Below, in pieces: positions 12,760 to 24,769 of a stretch of DNA of 64,000 nucleotides. Position 1 is the stretch's first letter, and the number at the start of each line of letters is the position of its first letter. The stretch is from the NCBI RefSeq assembly GCF_000213175.1, contig NW_009799099.1:2065172-2129171 (forward strand). Direction: 5' to 3'. Under the pieces are notes generated by a model. That model worked only from the letters and a program-made list of their open reading frames with translations. It was not told where the DNA came from and did not search any database. The position numbers and the translations under genes are program-made. Origin of the DNA: Neurospora tetrasperma FGSC 2508 (lineage: Eukaryota; Ascomycota; Sordariomycetes; Sordariales; Sordariaceae).

Positions 12760-13234
12760 CTAGTCACTATCTGCCAGCGGTTCCTCGGGCCTGTATGTTT
12801 CCTTCAGGCGCTGTTGTAGGTAGGATGGTGTCAGCAAGAGGAAGGTGATATAATCAGACATGATATTTAGCTCACAATGCGGGCCAAACGGTCACACTGG
12901 ACATAGCAAAGGGGAAGCAAATGACTTACGTCCTCGAGTTTCTGCTTGAGCAGTTGCACCATGTTTTCCTTAACAACCAGAGTCTGCTCATCAAGATCTT
13001 CGATGATGATATCGTTGTTAACACTATCCAAGTGAACGATGATGGACTTGATGGCTGGTTCGCACTGGATGAGTACACCTGAGCCAGGGACCAGTGTTAG
13101 CAAGGTGAATATTCGTTTTGCGTTAGAGTCGTGCTGTGCTGTTGCTCATGAGTCTTGACTAGACGAGTCCATGTACACGTCATTTATATGGTATTTTATG
13201 GGAATTCATACTGACCTCTGATTGCTCTCGGCAT
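12760..13234 (-). CDS. tfb5: TFIIH subunit Tfb5 (TTDA/GTF2H5)
   Basis: Small subunit of TFIIH that stabilises Tfb2/p52 and supports nucleotide excision repair and transcription in the nucleus. Exons on the minus strand are 13234-13216 (19 nt), 13078-12930 and 12810-12760, giving 72 aa, the usual size for this family. The product starts [20 protein letters not shown] and continues with [18 protein letters not shown], matching the Tfb5 pattern (charged start, CDPA-like turn, DIIIEELD strand). Introns are 137 nt (GTCAGT...CTCAG) and 119 nt (GTAAGT...CAACAG). The C-terminus is [16 protein letters not shown]. The short first exon makes the gene easy to miss: unspliced frames give a wrong N-terminus. 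Confidence 0.92.
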
Positions 13235-15618
13235 CTTGAATAGCTGTAGTTTCTGGCGGGATGGCAAAATGTCTTGTGATTCTCTTTATGTCGCCGTAGC
13301 CCTCATCTAGTTGGCTTTTTGAGTATATGCTCTGAGAACAATGTCGTATGCGACGTGTTTTGGAATGTATCGGGCTGTGCTGGTAGTTGATCGGGATATG
13401 GTTGGATCGTTAGATGGTTGGCATGGAAGAAATGGGTTTGTGTTGCTGTATGGTAACTCAAATACAGCGTTTGAGCGTACAATTTGTTGGCAGCGCCTTC
13501 TCTGTAACGACGCGAGTAACCTGGCATGAAGTGATGGAGAAGCAGCGGCAGACACGGGTACCTAGGTACGCTTGCAGAATACGGAACATTACGTACGTAC
13601 GGGTTCAGGTCAGAAAACTTCCCTTGCGATTACATACCCGCAATCATACTGAACCTTCAATTCAGGTGCTGTCCCTCCAGATCAGATGAATACCTAGATG
13701 ATGAGGGCATTATGACCTTCACTTCAACCTCAATTGCAAGAACAGTGTGTATGGATGATTCTCACATTCCCTTACCAACAAGCTTCAACAAATAATTCGT
13801 CGATGAGTGGCCGGCTGGTCTGGATGATCACATTGGATCTTGATGGAAACCCCGAATGTGATCAAAGCAGTCACAGGCAAGGGGGGACGATGGCGTCTCC
13901 AAAAAAACGAATCCTGTAACCACTTTCCCACATTGTGTGGCCGTTTCGGGCCCTGGACGCTGCCAGGGATCGCTGGGCGGGAAGGCTTAACCGCTTGCAG
14001 TAAACCACCCCACCTTTTCGCTTGAGAGTGCCAGCGTGGGAGCGGAGATCGAATCTCAAAACTCGTGCCAATCGCAAGCTCAGATTAGTGATAGTATGGC
14101 TCGGATATTGGGTGCGGATACTGAGCGGTACCTAGACTGAGAGTTGGGAGTATTTCACGAGGATCCAGGGCAGGGAGCTGCGATGGAGACCAAGAAATAT
14201 CTCTTCTGTCCAGGGAGGCCCAAAAGCCTCTTGTTTGCTCCTGGATTGCGGCGCGGGGACCGAGGTAGTATGTCGTTGGCTGACAATGATGAAATAGGTG
14301 CAGCAAACCAACATACCCTACCCGGTCGAAACATGCCATGTCCAGTCGTTTATCCGTCTTGAGAAAAAAAGAAAAAGAAAAAAACGTCGATGTGACGCGG
14401 GCAAATAGAGGTGACTAGGTACGACTTGCCGATGGCGGTTTCAGATTCTGTGCATCGGGAGCTCGATAACCGGTAGCGCCTTGTTACACCAAACTGAAAT
14501 GTGACAAAAGTGAAAGACCCGACGAACTGTTGAAAATGTGATCGCAAACGAAGCCCGCATTCTTGAACATGGCGGTGCCTCCTTCCTCTGAAGACGGCGT
14601 TCTGGAAGCGCGAGAAGAAGACCAGGGCCAAGACATACCTCATCACTGCACTTGCCGTTGCCGTACAAGTTGTGTCGTCTGGCTGCGGTCAATCCTGCGG
14701 TGTAGTGACCCGCGCTGCAGTCAGAATGCCCGCACCGCACCCAGATAATAAGGTTGGGCAGTTGGTGAAATTACCTCCATCGACTGCAACCTCAGGTGCT
14801 ACCCTGCATTGCAGATCACAGTATCCCCCGGCTTCACAAAACTAAGGTACTGCGTAAGCCAAAAAGACCACTGCAGTGAAGCACTCGGGCTGTCACTGGA
14901 CAGTTGTTTCACGCACCAGCACCGCAGCTTCCCATTATCCACTTACAGCAGCCCAAGGCCCCGAGCTGCGCGGACCGGCATTCAACGCCATTATCACCTA
15001 CACGTACCGCTGTCGACCGACCTCCATCCCTCATCTTACTTATGTTCTCCCCGACTCCAGCTCCCCCTCTCTCCTTCTTGTGAACATCAAAACCAGCGCT
15101 GACCGGCCCAGTCATGGTATCGACATCAACACCATTTGCCGTCAGATCGAGTAATGTCAGCGCTCCCGGTTCATCTACGGCATCCCGCGTCACAACCTAA
15201 AAAAATAAAATACCGCCAACAGTACCACAGCACCATACAGTACGGATTCCAGCTACTCAAGACTACCTCTGCCACGACTAGTCATGAATTGACTACGAAA
15301 GCACCCTTCCTTTTTACTACCTTGATAGCCCTTGAGGGGATCTGCCAGCCGACAAAGCCCTTGCCGCATTTTCCCTCCGCTAATCTCTTGCTAACCCGAG
15401 TCGAAATAAAAAAAAAAATACGGCGCAAGCGAGCGAGTACAACTTCATAGGATACGACAGAACGACACTTCTTCGGCTATCACTCGCTCTGGAGCTGAAG
15501 TTGGAGCCCCAACCTAAGCTGTCTCACCGACCCCTGAACATAGTTCTTCTCCAGCTTTCGTCGCGGCCCCTGCACCCCCTTTCGACCCCGCCTGTTTCGG
15601 ACAGAGATATAGACCGAG
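13235..15618. other. divergent promoter region, no gene seen
   Basis: 2.4 kb between divergent tfb5 and the PPxY membrane-protein gene. The right part is pyrimidine-rich and probably leader sequence. No supported gene. Confidence 0.55.
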
Positions 15619-16932
15619 ATGTCCTCAGAGTCAGGGTTCGGGGGCTCCCCCCCGGGAATAACCGATGATGGTGATGACGATAACAACCACCCTTGGGTCT
15701 GGGTGATGATCCCCGTCGGCCTCGTCATCGTACTGGGCGGTTTGGCCCTCTGTCTTCACATCCGCCGACGCAAACAACTCCTCGGTAACCACAAGACTTC
15801 TCGTATTTCTACCCCGGCACGACGACCTTCCGCCCACCAAGCATCGATAAGCCACAGTCGTGACGGGCAGCTTCAGTTCGGAGTTCATGAGGTCGATGCC
15901 CCTTCGTTGGCATTGATCGAGCGTGACCTTCAGGAGTCTTGGGTGCGTGGGGCGCCGACACAGCGACGTAACAATACTGGCTCGAGATCAGGAACTGGGG
16001 GCGGGGCATGGGGTGGTTCTCGGTCGACGGGGATGAGGAGATGGGACTGGGCAGGTATCTTCAGACCCGAGGAAGGACTAAATGAACTGGGCGAGGCGCC
16101 GCCGCCATATGAGAAGCAGCCGGTTGCGGAAGAAGGTGGCGATGTTGATCTTGAAGCGGGTGGAAATAGTTATCATGGCTATGGGAACGAAGCGTCGGCG
16201 GGTCCAGCCGCGAGGGCAGGAATAGCGGCAGGGTCCGCCGTCGGCGAAGGAACCAGTACTGCTGCGTACGTCGGTGTAGAAACGCGAAACATGGCTCCCT
16301 GGAATTACCATACCACCTTCTCGCAACAAACGATATCATCGCCACCGTCGGGGTCACAGGCAAGTTTACAGCCACCCCCACCGGTACATTACTACCATCA
16401 GGACGGATCTGGAATACACAGCCAGAGTCACTTGAGCCACCTGAGCCAGCCAGGATATAGTAGTGTCGGCACTAGCCTGTTGAGCACCAGCATGACCCAG
16501 AGCGCCGCCACCACTGCGCCGACATCTCCAAGCATGACTAGGTATCCCTCCCCCAGTCCGGGACACAGTACCATCTACAGCCCGGCGCCCGAAATGACAG
16601 ATCAAGATCAGGTACCACCACCTGCATATGAAGAGACGTCTCCCCTGTTGATGATGGGAACGGGGACCAACTCTCCGTCGCAGCAGCCTACTACTAATGA
16701 TGAAACAAGTCCAGAGCAGCATGGCAATCCTGCTACTGTTTTTTCTTCCACTTCCTCTCCTGCCGCCGCTCCCACATTTGAGGCGGCGGCGGTCACTTCT
16801 GCGTCAGCCTTAGGGGCAGCTTCTCCCTCCCTTCCACCTGACCCATCGTTTGGATCATCTAACAATGGCAATAATAACGCCTCCGTTACACGTCGGTCTT
16901 CATCACAGTCTGGTGTGCCACCACATTATTAA
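15619..16932 (+). CDS. RCR-like single-span membrane protein with PPxY motifs
   Basis: 437 aa, intronless. A short acidic N-terminus (1-25) is followed by one membrane span (about 26-48, WVWVMIPVGLVIVLGGLALC) and a positive HIRRRKQ stop-transfer, so the long tail should be cytosolic. The tail is Ser/Thr/Pro-rich and has three PPxY motifs: PPPY at 161-164, PPAY at 334-337 (followed by EETSPLL, a possible dileucine sorting signal) and PPHY as the last four residues (434-437). PPxY motifs bind WW domains of Rsp5/Nedd4 ubiquitin ligases. Architecture resembles yeast Rcr1/Rcr2, which are single-span Rsp5 partners in plasma-membrane protein trafficking. The segment EEGLNELGEAPPPYE appears in many filamentous-fungal proteins as I recall. 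Function in sorting is inference. Confidence 0.8.
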   Translation: MSSESGFGGSPPGITDDGDDDNNHPWVWVMIPVGLVIVLGGLALCLHIRRRKQLLGNHKTSRISTPARRPSAHQASISHSRDGQLQFGVHEVDAPSLALIERDLQESWVRGAPTQRRNNTGSRSGTGGGAWGGSRSTGMRRWDWAGIFRPEEGLNELGEAPPPYEKQPVAEEGGDVDLEAGGNSYHGYGNEASAGPAARAGIAAGSAVGEGTSTAAYVGVETRNMAPWNYHTTFSQQTISSPPSGSQASLQPPPPVHYYHQDGSGIHSQSHLSHLSQPGYSSVGTSLLSTSMTQSAATTAPTSPSMTRYPSPSPGHSTIYSPAPEMTDQDQVPPPAYEETSPLLMMGTGTNSPSQQPTTNDETSPEQHGNPATVFSSTSSPAAAPTFEAAAVTSASALGAASPSLPPDPSFGSSNNGNNNASVTRRSSSQSGVPPHY

Positions 16933-18518
16933 AACCCTTTGAGGTTCCTTCTTTCCCGTTCCGTCCCTTGAGCTGAAGGGTTTGGTCAACTCGGAACGGG
17001 TGTTGTGAGGAAAGCATGTGGAACAAGCTGACGTTCTACAAGCTCGTTACTGTCTTTCTCCGTCGCGCTTTTGTGTCAAAATGACAAGGATCTACTTGGC
17101 AAATCAAAGCGAGACGTCAGCTCACAGGGTACTGGGGAAATGACACTCGCAACTGCGACTGATGGGAGGAACCAGCAGAGCAGCTTTGAAGGCGGACAAA
17201 AAGCGACCTCCATGAGAAGTGATCTTCGGAAGGGTATTTGGCGTGGCATACGGCGAATAGGACAGCAATTAAGGATGGTTTAATGCCACGGAAGGAGCCG
17301 ATGTGGAATGGGTACAAACTATGGTAAAGGGGGGGAAAAAAGGGTGCAGGAGGGCAAGGAAACGTAGGTAAAACAGAACCTTGACCGCCAACCTTGCCTG
17401 GCTCACAAAATTTAACTTAGTAATGTAATGAAATGACAACAGCAAACACAAGGCGATAACATGAAAATGACAAGAATAAATTCGAAAAAGACTAATACTT
17501 GTTATCGAGAACTTCAGCTGTGTTCAAGTAACTGGCAAACTCCTTTCGTTCCTCACGTAAAGGTTCCACTTTTTAACGCTCCTCAAAAGGGTGAAGTGAT
17601 TAGAAAAACCTCAAGTGACGGGATAATCACGGCGCCATTGGATACATTCTCTTTGCCGTGCCGCTATCAAACTGTCTGAACAAGTGCTGCTTCCGAAATA
17701 TGCTCGGTGCTTGTTTCTGTCTTTTTCCTGGCTGTCTTCACCTCTTCCGTACCTAGCTCTTGCGCCTTCCTCGCTTTCCGCGACTCTCTTGTTTAACTTC
17801 CCCAAAAAGCGATTTCAACCTTTCCATCTTATCATGAGAGGGCCCAAGGGACCCAACTTTTGAGGATCACGAATAGACACATTCGGCAATTATCAACTGA
17901 AAATCCTGCGCGGTATAGAGGGATAGCCAGCCATGAGAAAGACGCGCAAAAAAAACAATGTTATACCCGATACGTATGATGCAATCCCAGTTTTCTGTCT
18001 CTGAAGATGAAGATAAAGTGATGGAGGGACTAATAGAGTGCAACGAACCGAAACAAGAGGTAACAAAAACATGATGCTCGCAAGATCGATGAGAAGGACT
18101 GCTTGGAACGTAAAAGAATCTTGTGACATCAAAACCCAGGACGGTCCTTCCATCCATCTAATGCATAGCAGAAATGAAAATACTTGTGATCGGAAAACGC
18201 AAACCCCATGCAATTTTCGTACCTTACCTTACCTGAATTTCAGAGTGTTCAAACCTCACCACCTCCTCCCTCATCGACACCTAGCATGACCACACGCGGC
18301 ACCGCCTTGCTGTCATTGTCCGGTCCAAGAACACTCCGCTTTTACCCCATTGAAACCAAAAAAAAAGAGAAAGACAAAAACTAGAAACAGAAAAAAAAAA
18401 GTCAAAACAAATGTCGTGAGCTACTAACTTTTTTTTTTTTCAAACAACTCTTCCGATGCTATTCATCATTTGAATCTGACCTATTTATCCATTCATCTTT
18501 GTCCACCAGACAAACTCA
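16933..18518. other. convergent 3' spacer
   Basis: 1.6 kb between the 3' ends of the PPxY membrane protein and the Nup2-like nucleoporin. It contains A/T homopolymer runs (about 18357-18400 A-rich, 18428-18440 T). No supported gene. Confidence 0.6.
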
Positions 18519-21500
18519 TTAATCCTTCTTTTCATTTGCCTTCTTATGTTCTTCCAGCGCGTCAGCCAAAGCCTGCGTGGTCTTCGTGGTGAGCATCCAA
18601 GTCTCCAAACCCTTGCCATCGTCCGTCGCCGTGGTGATCTTGATGTTCTTGGGCGCCGAAGCCTCGGGCTTGTAGGTGAAATTGGGGAGGATGATCTTGT
18701 TGAGTGCAATATTGCCGCGGGGTTCGACACGCATCAGCATGCGCACCGCACCGGTGTTTTTGTGCTTGAGAAGACGCAGGGGGCCGACTCCCTGCGTCTT
18801 CCACACGGAGGGCTTCTTCTTCTCCTTGGAGCCTTCGTCGTCATCGTCGTCGGGAGCGACGAGCTTATACGCCTTGGCACGAACTTCATACACGACGGAC
18901 TCGTCCTCTTCCCCCGGGCCGCCTTCGACTAGCGAGATTTGCTCCTGTGGTGCCTCATCCCCGTCAGCGTGCGTTCCTTGAGCATCCTTGGACTCGGCGG
19001 CCACTGGCTCTGGTGTCCCCACAGCCGGCGTCGTGGCCAAGCTTGAGGCACCGCCGAAGGTTTTAGGGGAATCTGGTCGTTGCGGTCGATTAATGATAAT
19101 TCACCGGCTAGAAGCGTCGTCGCGGTCGAGGTCTCAACTTACCAGTACCTGTTGATGTCCCCCCTACGGGCGGCGCCAGGTTGAATATGGATCCACCCCC
19201 AGAGGGCTGTTGACCACCAAAGGCGAACATGTTAGAGCTGCCATTTTGTTGTGTAGAGTCCTGGGCACCGCCAAAGGTGATGGATGGAGTGTTTTGACTA
19301 CTTTGCCCAAAGACAAACGGCGCAGATGTACCACTAGTTTGGCCAAAGGTAAACGATGACGAGGTGGGAGTAGCGGCACCTCCGGTAGCAAAAGGATTGT
19401 TGATAGCAGCGCCATCATTACCTCCAGCTGAGAATGTGAAAGAAGTGTTGGCTCCAAAAATGTTACCGTTCGGTTCGGGCTGCGAAGGCTGCGAAGCAGG
19501 GGTGGCACCAAAGGAAAAGCTAGTGCTTGGCTGAGGTGTAGGTGCGGGAGAACCAGAGCCGAAGGTAAAGCTAGAGGTAGCAGCCGGAACAGGTTGACTA
19601 GTAGCCGGAGCCGCTGTGGACCCGAAGGTGAAGCTCGATGAAGCAGAGACAGGTGCAGGAGCAAGGTTATTGCTTCCGAAGATGGAAGCTGGCTTGGAGC
19701 TTTCAGGTTGGCTGCTGGTAGTACCAAACAAAGACTTGGAAGCTTCGGGTTGACTGCTGGAGGCACCAAAGAGAGGCTTCGAGGCTTCGGGTTGGCTAGT
19801 AGTCGCGCCAAACAGAGGCTTTGAGTCTGAGGGTGCGCTTGAGGTAGAGGCGCTACCGAACAGACTCTTGGTCTCTGCAGGGGCAGTGGTACTGGTGTTG
19901 CCAAAGAGGCTCTTGGTTTCGGCAGCAGGAGCAGTAGCGTTTCCAAGCAGACTCTTAGTCTCCGTTGCGGATGCGCTAGTGTTGCCGAAGAGGGTCTGAG
20001 TTTGAGTAGCAGGGACCCCAATGCCTGTACCGCCAAACAAACTCTTGACTTCAGTGGCAGGAGCAGGAGTGGTGCTGACGCCAAAGAGATTTTTAGTCTC
20101 CGTAGCAGGTGTAGCGCCATTGGTGGTGCCAAAGAGGCCCTTAGTCTCAGGTTTGGCAGCATCGGCAGCGGGGATGGTAGGGCCAAAGTTGAAAATAGAG
20201 GCGGCGGGCTTGGTTTCAGTACTGCCAAACGCAACCTTCTTTGCCGCCGGCTCGTCTGCTCCAGGAGAATTAGTCGCGCTGCCAAACAAGCTGGACGTGG
20301 CGGGCTTTGACGCGCTGGCCCCGAACAACGACGAAGCCGGAGCTTGCGTGGTTTGCGTTTCAGCCGCCGCAGGATTATTGAAGAGGCTAGTGGGTTGTGT
20401 CTTTGGTGGTTCGCTGGCTACCGGAGCACTGCCAAACAGCGTGTTCGACTGGAATACCGAGGGCTTGGAGGCCTCAGTCGTTGCGGGCTCTGCAGGCTTA
20501 GTACCGAAAAGAGAGGAGGGAGCTTGCGTGGTCTCCTTAGACTCCTGCTTGTCCTTTGCTTGGCCGAAGAGAGGAGTGCTGGCGCCCGAGCTGAAGAGCG
20601 AGTTTGTAACAGCCGGTTCTGGGGCCGACGGCGTGGAAGTACCAAAGAGGGAGGGCTTGGAAGCAGCAGTATCGGTGGTCTTTGTCCCAAACGAGAACAG
20701 TGAAGCTGCCGGTGCCTTGGGGGCTTCGGTAACAGGCTCATCGGCCTTCTTGGAAGGAACACCGAAAAGGCTCTTGGGTGCCGAGTCCTGAGCGGGTTCC
20801 TCTGCCTTCTTAGCTACAGGGGCTCCAAAAAGGTTGCTCGACACAGCGGGCTTGGATGTCGCAGCCCCGAACGGGTTGCTGGGGCCAGAGGAAAACTTGA
20901 TGGGCGTTTCCGTGTTCCACGTGTTGTTGACTGGAGCAGGGGAAGAGGCTTGCTCGTGGGTTGTGCCGAGAGCTCGGTCCTCCTTGAGAGTGGCAGAGAA
21001 CAAATCAGATTTGCCATCTTGAACGGGCTTTCGAATTGGTTGTCCGTCAGATCCTCTGGTGATACGGTCGAAGATGCTGCGTCCCTGGAAACTTCCTTCG
21101 GCGTCTGAGGAGGCACTAGACCCTCCATTCACCGCTGCTTGGCTTCCCAGTCCAAACTGAGGGATAGCAACACCAGTGCTGGCAGACCCATCACGCTGAG
21201 CTCCATGCTCATCCTCATCATCGTCAACATTGGAAGCGGTCTCGGCATCACTATCCGCATCGGCATCATCGTTGCTGCTCTTGCTGTCTGAAAGATGACC
21301 AAAGATGTTCTCAGAGGACGCGGGAGCCGTGGGACCAGTTTCGAATACGGATTTAGGCGCAGATTTGGTCGTAGCGGCCTTGGCAGCACCAGTCGCAGCC
21401 TTCTTCGCTGCCGCGGTTTGCGTGTTGTTGACAATGCTCTCAAAGACAGACTTGGTGGCAGAGGACGCCTTGGTTGGGGTTCCCGAGGCCTTTTGCAGCT

Positions 21501-22740
21501 TGGCTGGCTGGGCTTCGTCTGGCGATCCAACCGTTGAGGCCTTGCGCTTAGGCTTTTGCTTGATTGGCGAAGGGCTGGTCGGTTCAGGAGCGCGCGGGCG
21601 CTTGTTACCAGCGGTGGAAGCTTTGAGGGCGCCGTCAATTGGCGACAGATCCTCCTCGGCCTTTCTCTTCGAGCCAGCCGGTGTCTTTAGATTCGAGGAT
21701 GCGCTGGCTTCTTCCTCGGATTCTGCAATTCCATGCTTTTGCCTCCATTCTTTCTTGACTTCTTCCGAAGCCCTAACCGTCTTGAATTCGTACAGGCCGT
21801 ACCGCAACATAATCAAGCTACGGCTTTTCTCGTACTCCTTTGCAAAGTTGAGAATATTGATCTTCCAATCCTTCTTGGTGAATATCTCATCGGCGGCATA
21901 CTTGAGTCGCCTCAAGTCGAGGATGCAGAAAAACTGCTTTTTCTGTTGCTCATCGAGATCGGGCGGACAGTAGTGTGCCAGAAACTCGTCGGCATAAATG
22001 GAACCGGCCCTGTTGGGGTCATCTGGGACTTCTTTAGCCAACACCTCGCCGGTCAAATGATGAGGAGGCTCAGGGATTCTCATCTTGAAAAGCTCCGTGT
22101 TGACCGGGACGGCGCCAAGGAGCTCAGCGGTTGTACCGCGCGAAGTGCGACCGGGGGTGCTCTGGGGAAGGCTGCTCTTCAGACCGCCAGGAACGATGCG
22201 AGGAGCAAAGGCCGTGCCGCCGGACCGCTGATAAAGGGAAGGAGTGCCAGAACGGAAGATATTGCTCGGCGCCGTGCTCGTGCCGGTTCCAGAAAAGCTG
22301 GCTGCTTTGGCACCATTTCCGTTGACAACGGGACCCTTGGCTGTGCTTGTGAAGGAAGGTGACTTGTAGGGGTTGTCGCCGGGCATCCTCCTCGTCGCGC
22401 CGGCCGCCGAAGCAGTATGGAATGTGATCTTCTTTTGCGGCGCCGATGACAGTTCTGTGAAGTCTGTGCTGGTGAAGGACTGGGCAAGCTTGCTGGACGG
22501 GCCTTGAGGGCGGCCGATGAGCTTGCGGAATGCCAACTGCGCATCAGACGCGCGCTTGGCAGGGCTTTCATGCGTTGCGCTGTTGAAGTCGATGCGCGGG
22601 ACGGACTGGGCCTTGGTGACACCATTCTGCTGGGGGGACTCCGTCATGGAATTGGAGTCGTCGGCGGGCGCAGAGGAGCCGCGAAAGAGATTAGTGGCCA
22701 GGCCAAAGATGCTACGCCTCTTGTTCGGTTGTGAATCCAT
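18519..22740 (-). CDS. nup2: FG nucleoporin with Ran-binding domain (Nup2/Nup61-like)
   Basis: Mobile nucleoporin expected to bind RanGTP and karyopherins at the nuclear basket. Exons on the minus strand are 22740-19143 and 19072-18519 (1383 aa). The 70-nt intron (GTAAGT...GACCAG, branch ATTAATC) joins TSTGTD to SPKTFGGASS. The N-terminus is basic (MDSQPNKRRSIFGLATNLFR). Around residues 215-330 is a helical segment (for example FFCILDLRRLKYAADEIF), then lysine-rich NLS-like stretches, then a long FG region with many SLFG/LFG and SFTFG repeats. Exon 2 carries the Ran-binding domain (about 1255-1380; VVYEVRAKAYKLV, GVGPLRLLKHKNTGAVRMLM, MRVEPRGNIALNK). The domain sits entirely in the second exon, so an unspliced call would miss it. 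Larger than yeast Nup2 (720 aa) mainly through the FG region. Confidence 0.9.
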
Positions 22741-24769
22741 CGCGAGAGACTGGGCGGTTCGCCGACCGAAATGTCGATGGACGAGGGCAGAGATGTAGTT
22801 TTAGGAATAGGCGGGAAGCCGAGGCGGGCAGGTAGGTGGTGTGGCGGTGTTGATTATTCCAGAGCCGAGTCACAAAGGCAGGACTATGAAAGGACTCGCT
22901 GTCGCTGTCGTGCATAAACAGAAACCCGCGATGGGTTTCGGCGCGTTTGTGGGCGCGTCGCAAGGGACGAGGAAGCGAGGTGGACGGGATGCTGCTCGAC
23001 GTGGTGGTTGAGGGTTTTGTGTGGGAACCTGGAAAGGCGTGGGAAATTTTTGGGGGTTGCGCGACAAGGCGGTCGGTAATCTAGTACCAGCAACGGCGGC
23101 AGCAGGCGTGGCAGCGGTGGGAGAGCTCAGGGCTTCGGCTTGCTTTCAAACGGTAATGAAGGGTAGATAGAACACACCAACCGTGATGGTGTGTGAAGTC
23201 CGAGACCGACACCGATGGCTGCTACTTTTACAGTAAGTAGCGACAGGGCTCGCGCGACCGTCAGATGAGGAGTACCGTGTGGTGGAAGCTCGTCACAGCA
23301 GCGAAGGGACGAGGGCGGAGGGCGGGCAGTATAAAGACCGACTTGGGTCTGTCAACAAAGCAAACTGGACGGCAATGATAAATACAAGTGGATGGATGCT
23401 GGCCCGGAAATGGGATAGAGTCGATGATAGCTGATGTGTTTGTCCACAGGAAAGCGTGAATGGGAGATGACAATCCTGGTTCAGGCCTGGCGGTTCAAGC
23501 ACTTCTTGTTTCTTGATGGCGCCGTGGCGGACGACCGTGAGAAAAAAAAACACCCAAAAAAAACTGCAGTTGTCTGGATAGAGGCGGGAGGAGGAGGTGT
23601 ACCCTACCTCTACCTACGTAGGTCACGTCGCTATGTGCTAGCGACAAGGGCGGCCGGCAGAAATCGTGGGTCGGCAGTGGCCAGTGCCCTGGCGACGGTG
23701 TCAGACCGATGGGGAGACTGGACAGTTTGAAGGGCGGGAACAGGAAACCAGCTAGGTATGCTCTCACCGTATTGCATCCTCGTGCACGGGCCATCCACCC
23801 CCCCGAAGAACACCGACACACAAAAAGAGGGATCGATGACTGTAGCGTCCATGCGCCAATGCAGTGGACGTGCAAACTGTCGCGATTCTCTTAGCTGCTG
23901 TGCACGGACCCGGCTGTGGTTTCCTGTCAGTGGAACGTCCACTTCGAGTTCTGACTGGATCGCGGTGCCTGCCGAACCACCCATCAAGGGAAGCCATCGG
24001 CCGCCATCGTGAGCCCCTCTGCTTCTCTGCCGGACCATACCTACTTATCTTTTTTGGGCGTCCCTTTGCTGTGCAGAAAGTCGAAAGGAGTTCATGATTC
24101 CGATTTGTTTCGCCAGTCGCAGCCAAAGCGAAGCCACCGCGCACAAATGGTACCCATGATCCCTTCCTCTCTTTTACCACCTAGTGTACAGTCTGGATTT
24201 GAACGGCACGAACACCTCGCAACCTTGTCTCTGTGAATGGCTCACCAGGGCGACACAAGCGTCATGCGCCACACTTATAAGTCGTTAGACACACTGCTGA
24301 CCGCCCGCTTTCTCAAAATCCCGTTACGAACTGGGTTCGGCTAACTACTTTCTGCCCATCCTAGCCCAAAAGTTGCAAGTTCATGGGTGGCATGTGGTTG
24401 GCGTTGGACGAGCACTGTCACATGTCAATGACAACATTGGACGATCCGCGACTAATAAATGCGAAAGTCGTCGGGATGAAAGTCTCGACTATTGAAGATA
24501 AAGATACAGAATACTGACGGACAGTTTGAACATGATTCACGTTGTGTAGAGAGCCGCTGGCTATACCTAAAAGCTTCCCCTTCCAAACGAGTATTCGTAG
24601 AGCACAACACGAAACACAACTAGCACCATCACCATCCCACCAAATCAGTACACGTTCCCCAGATAGCTATGTTCTTCTGAAACGACAGCATTATGGTATC
24701 ATGCTTTATAATTTGACTATTTTTTTGCAGGTGTTTTTGGGACTTGCTCGCATGTAGAACTAGATTTAT
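22741..24769. other. spacer: nup2 promoter and scp2 3' region
   Basis: 2.0 kb with the nucleoporin promoter/leader on the left and the scp2 3' region on the right. Several long frames overlap around 23.5-24.2 kb in both directions, but none has family resemblance or convincing splice structure. Confidence 0.5.

Noticed and set aside
19164-20285. 373-codon minus-strand frame rich in Leu/Pro/Ser
   Set aside because: Second-frame shadow of the nucleoporin FG repeats, without independent features.
20021-20791. Long plus-strand frame (256 codons) opposite the FG nucleoporin
   Set aside because: It is the antisense shadow of the repetitive SLFG-coding region; repetition alone keeps it open.
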